A stretch of DNA of 55,888 nucleotides, from positions 1 through 55,888 of the forward strand of contig NZ_RBZW01000067.1 in assembly GCF_006543045.1 (NCBI RefSeq), in the 5' to 3' direction. The DNA comes from Salinadaptatus halalkaliphilus (lineage in GTDB: Archaea; Halobacteriota; Halobacteria; Halobacteriales; Natrialbaceae). This document shows, one piece after another, positions 55,273-55,888 of this stretch (positions within the stretch are counted from its first letter, which is position 1; the number at the start of each line of letters is the position of its first letter). A program made the translations under genes and the position numbers. Under the pieces are notes generated by a model. It worked only from the letters and a program-made list of their open reading frames with translations, was not told where the DNA came from and ran no database searches.

Positions 55273-55888
55273 ATGCCACGGTCGTTCTCGATTGGTGAGT
55301 TCGCGGACGAACTCGGTGTTCACGTCCAAACCGTCAAACGCTGGTGTCGCAATGACGACCTCGATTACACCCGAACACCGGGCGGTGAACGTCGGATTCC
55401 ACACCGAGAACTCCGCCGACTCGCAGGCGATACTCGTCCGACAGACCGTGTTGTACTCTACGCTCGCGTCTCCAGTCACGGCCAGAAAGACAACGGCGAT
55501 CTCGACCGACAACTCGACCGACTCACAGACTACGCTCACGACCACGGCTGGAGCGTTGAAAACACCTACACCGACGTTGGCAGCGGCCGCAACGAAGACC
55601 GCCGTGGCCTCAACTCCCTCCTCGATAACATACAGGAAGCCGACTACGGGCGCGTCCTCGTCACCTACGAAGATAGACTCACTCGTTTTGGCTTCTCGTA
55701 TCTCAAACGGTACTTTGACTGTTACGGCGTTACAGTCACCGTCATCGAAGACGAGACGGACAAATCTGCACAGGAAGAACTCGTTGACGATTTCATCAAG
55801 CTCGTCGCCAGCTTCAGCGGCAAACGCTACGGCATGCGCTCATCGAAAAAACAACAGGTCGTCAATACCGTCGAATCAGCGGTGAAAC
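55273..55888 (+). mobile_element. tnpA: IS607-family serine recombinase (TnpA), 3' end outside the window
   Basis: The frame from the ATG at 55273 stays open to the end of the window (205 codons). It begins MPRSFSIGEFADELGVHVQT with KRWCRNDD, a MerR-like helix-turn-helix, then TPGGERRIPHREL. The serine-resolvase catalytic domain follows with VVLYARVSSHGQKDNGDLDR (the YARVS motif with nucleophilic Ser), TYTDVGSGRNEDRRGLNSLL and VTYEDRLTRFG. This order is diagnostic for IS607-type TnpA. Such elements usually carry a tnpB (RNA-guided nuclease) gene downstream, which would lie outside the window. A TATA-like TCTATACG (55234) suits the start. The left boundary lies between 55092 and 55273 but cannot be fixed, since IS607 elements have no inverted terminal repeats. 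Confidence 0.9.

Noticed and set aside
1-55888. tRNA or rRNA genes
   Set aside because: I looked for T-loop and anticodon-arm patterns in the intergenic stretches and saw none; a covariance-model scan would be decisive.

Overview
The window comes from a halophilic archaeon (class Halobacteria), most likely a Natrialbaceae-type genome. The DNA is GC-rich, the proteins are strongly acidic (Asp/Glu-rich), several genes have haloarchaeal-style TATA boxes placed for leaderless transcripts, and the families found are haloarchaeal: bacterioruberin genes, bacterio-opsin-activator (Bat) regulators, Agl glycosylation enzymes and an archaeosortase-type surface protein. The hexamer CTCGAG is conspicuously abundant.

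Region 1 (1-7,900) is accessory. It holds a lower-GC polysaccharide flippase, an orphan VapB-like antitoxin beside a decayed VapC start, a PhiH1-type repressor, an unrecognised coiled-coil gene pair, a nucleotidyltransferase-HEPN toxin-antitoxin pair bracketed by a 70-bp direct repeat, a regulator with a palindrome at its start, and an RHH-PIN toxin-antitoxin pair. A 293-bp nested inverted-repeat element closes this region.

Region 2 (7,931-15,400) has the sugar nucleotidyltransferase aglF and the bacterioruberin cluster: a CrtD/CrtI-type desaturase, lyeJ and cruF on the plus strand, with crtB and a Bat-like regulator on the minus strand. A sequence resembling the Bat upstream activating sequence lies just upstream of the crtB TATA box. 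Region 3 (15,460-23,534) has a TIGR00300-family enzyme, small regulators and zinc proteins, msrB, hisI, a DUF7118-like coiled-coil protein, and a divergent pair of a receiver/GAF/HTH_10 regulator and a 7TM histidine kinase. Region 4 is one 2,865-residue secreted modular surface protein (23,887-32,484), followed by a UspA fragment and an 86-bp palindromic element.

Region 5 (33,102-43,285) is mostly housekeeping: glmM, an HVO_0234-like propeller protein, prs, aglJ and several small conserved haloarchaeal proteins. It also holds a membrane protein with an unclear start, a VOC protein, a broken histidine-kinase gene and a ferritin-like protein. Region 6 (43,690-52,615) is a branched-chain amino acid locus: leuA (with an apparent one-base frameshift at its 5' end), ilvB-ilvN-ilvC, an 88-residue unknown protein, leuC-leuD, then leuB behind an inverted CBS-domain gene. 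A 28-codon upstream reading frame precedes ilvB. Region 7 (52,792-55,888) has a dual-specificity-type phosphatase, a coiled-coil protein, a class V aminotransferase, and the start of an IS607-family serine recombinase that runs off the window.

The strongest candidates for something undescribed are the leader reading frame before ilvB, the internally repeated 88-residue protein inside the ilv-leu operon, the repeat-bracketed MNT-HEPN module, and the Bat-type control region between bat and crtB.
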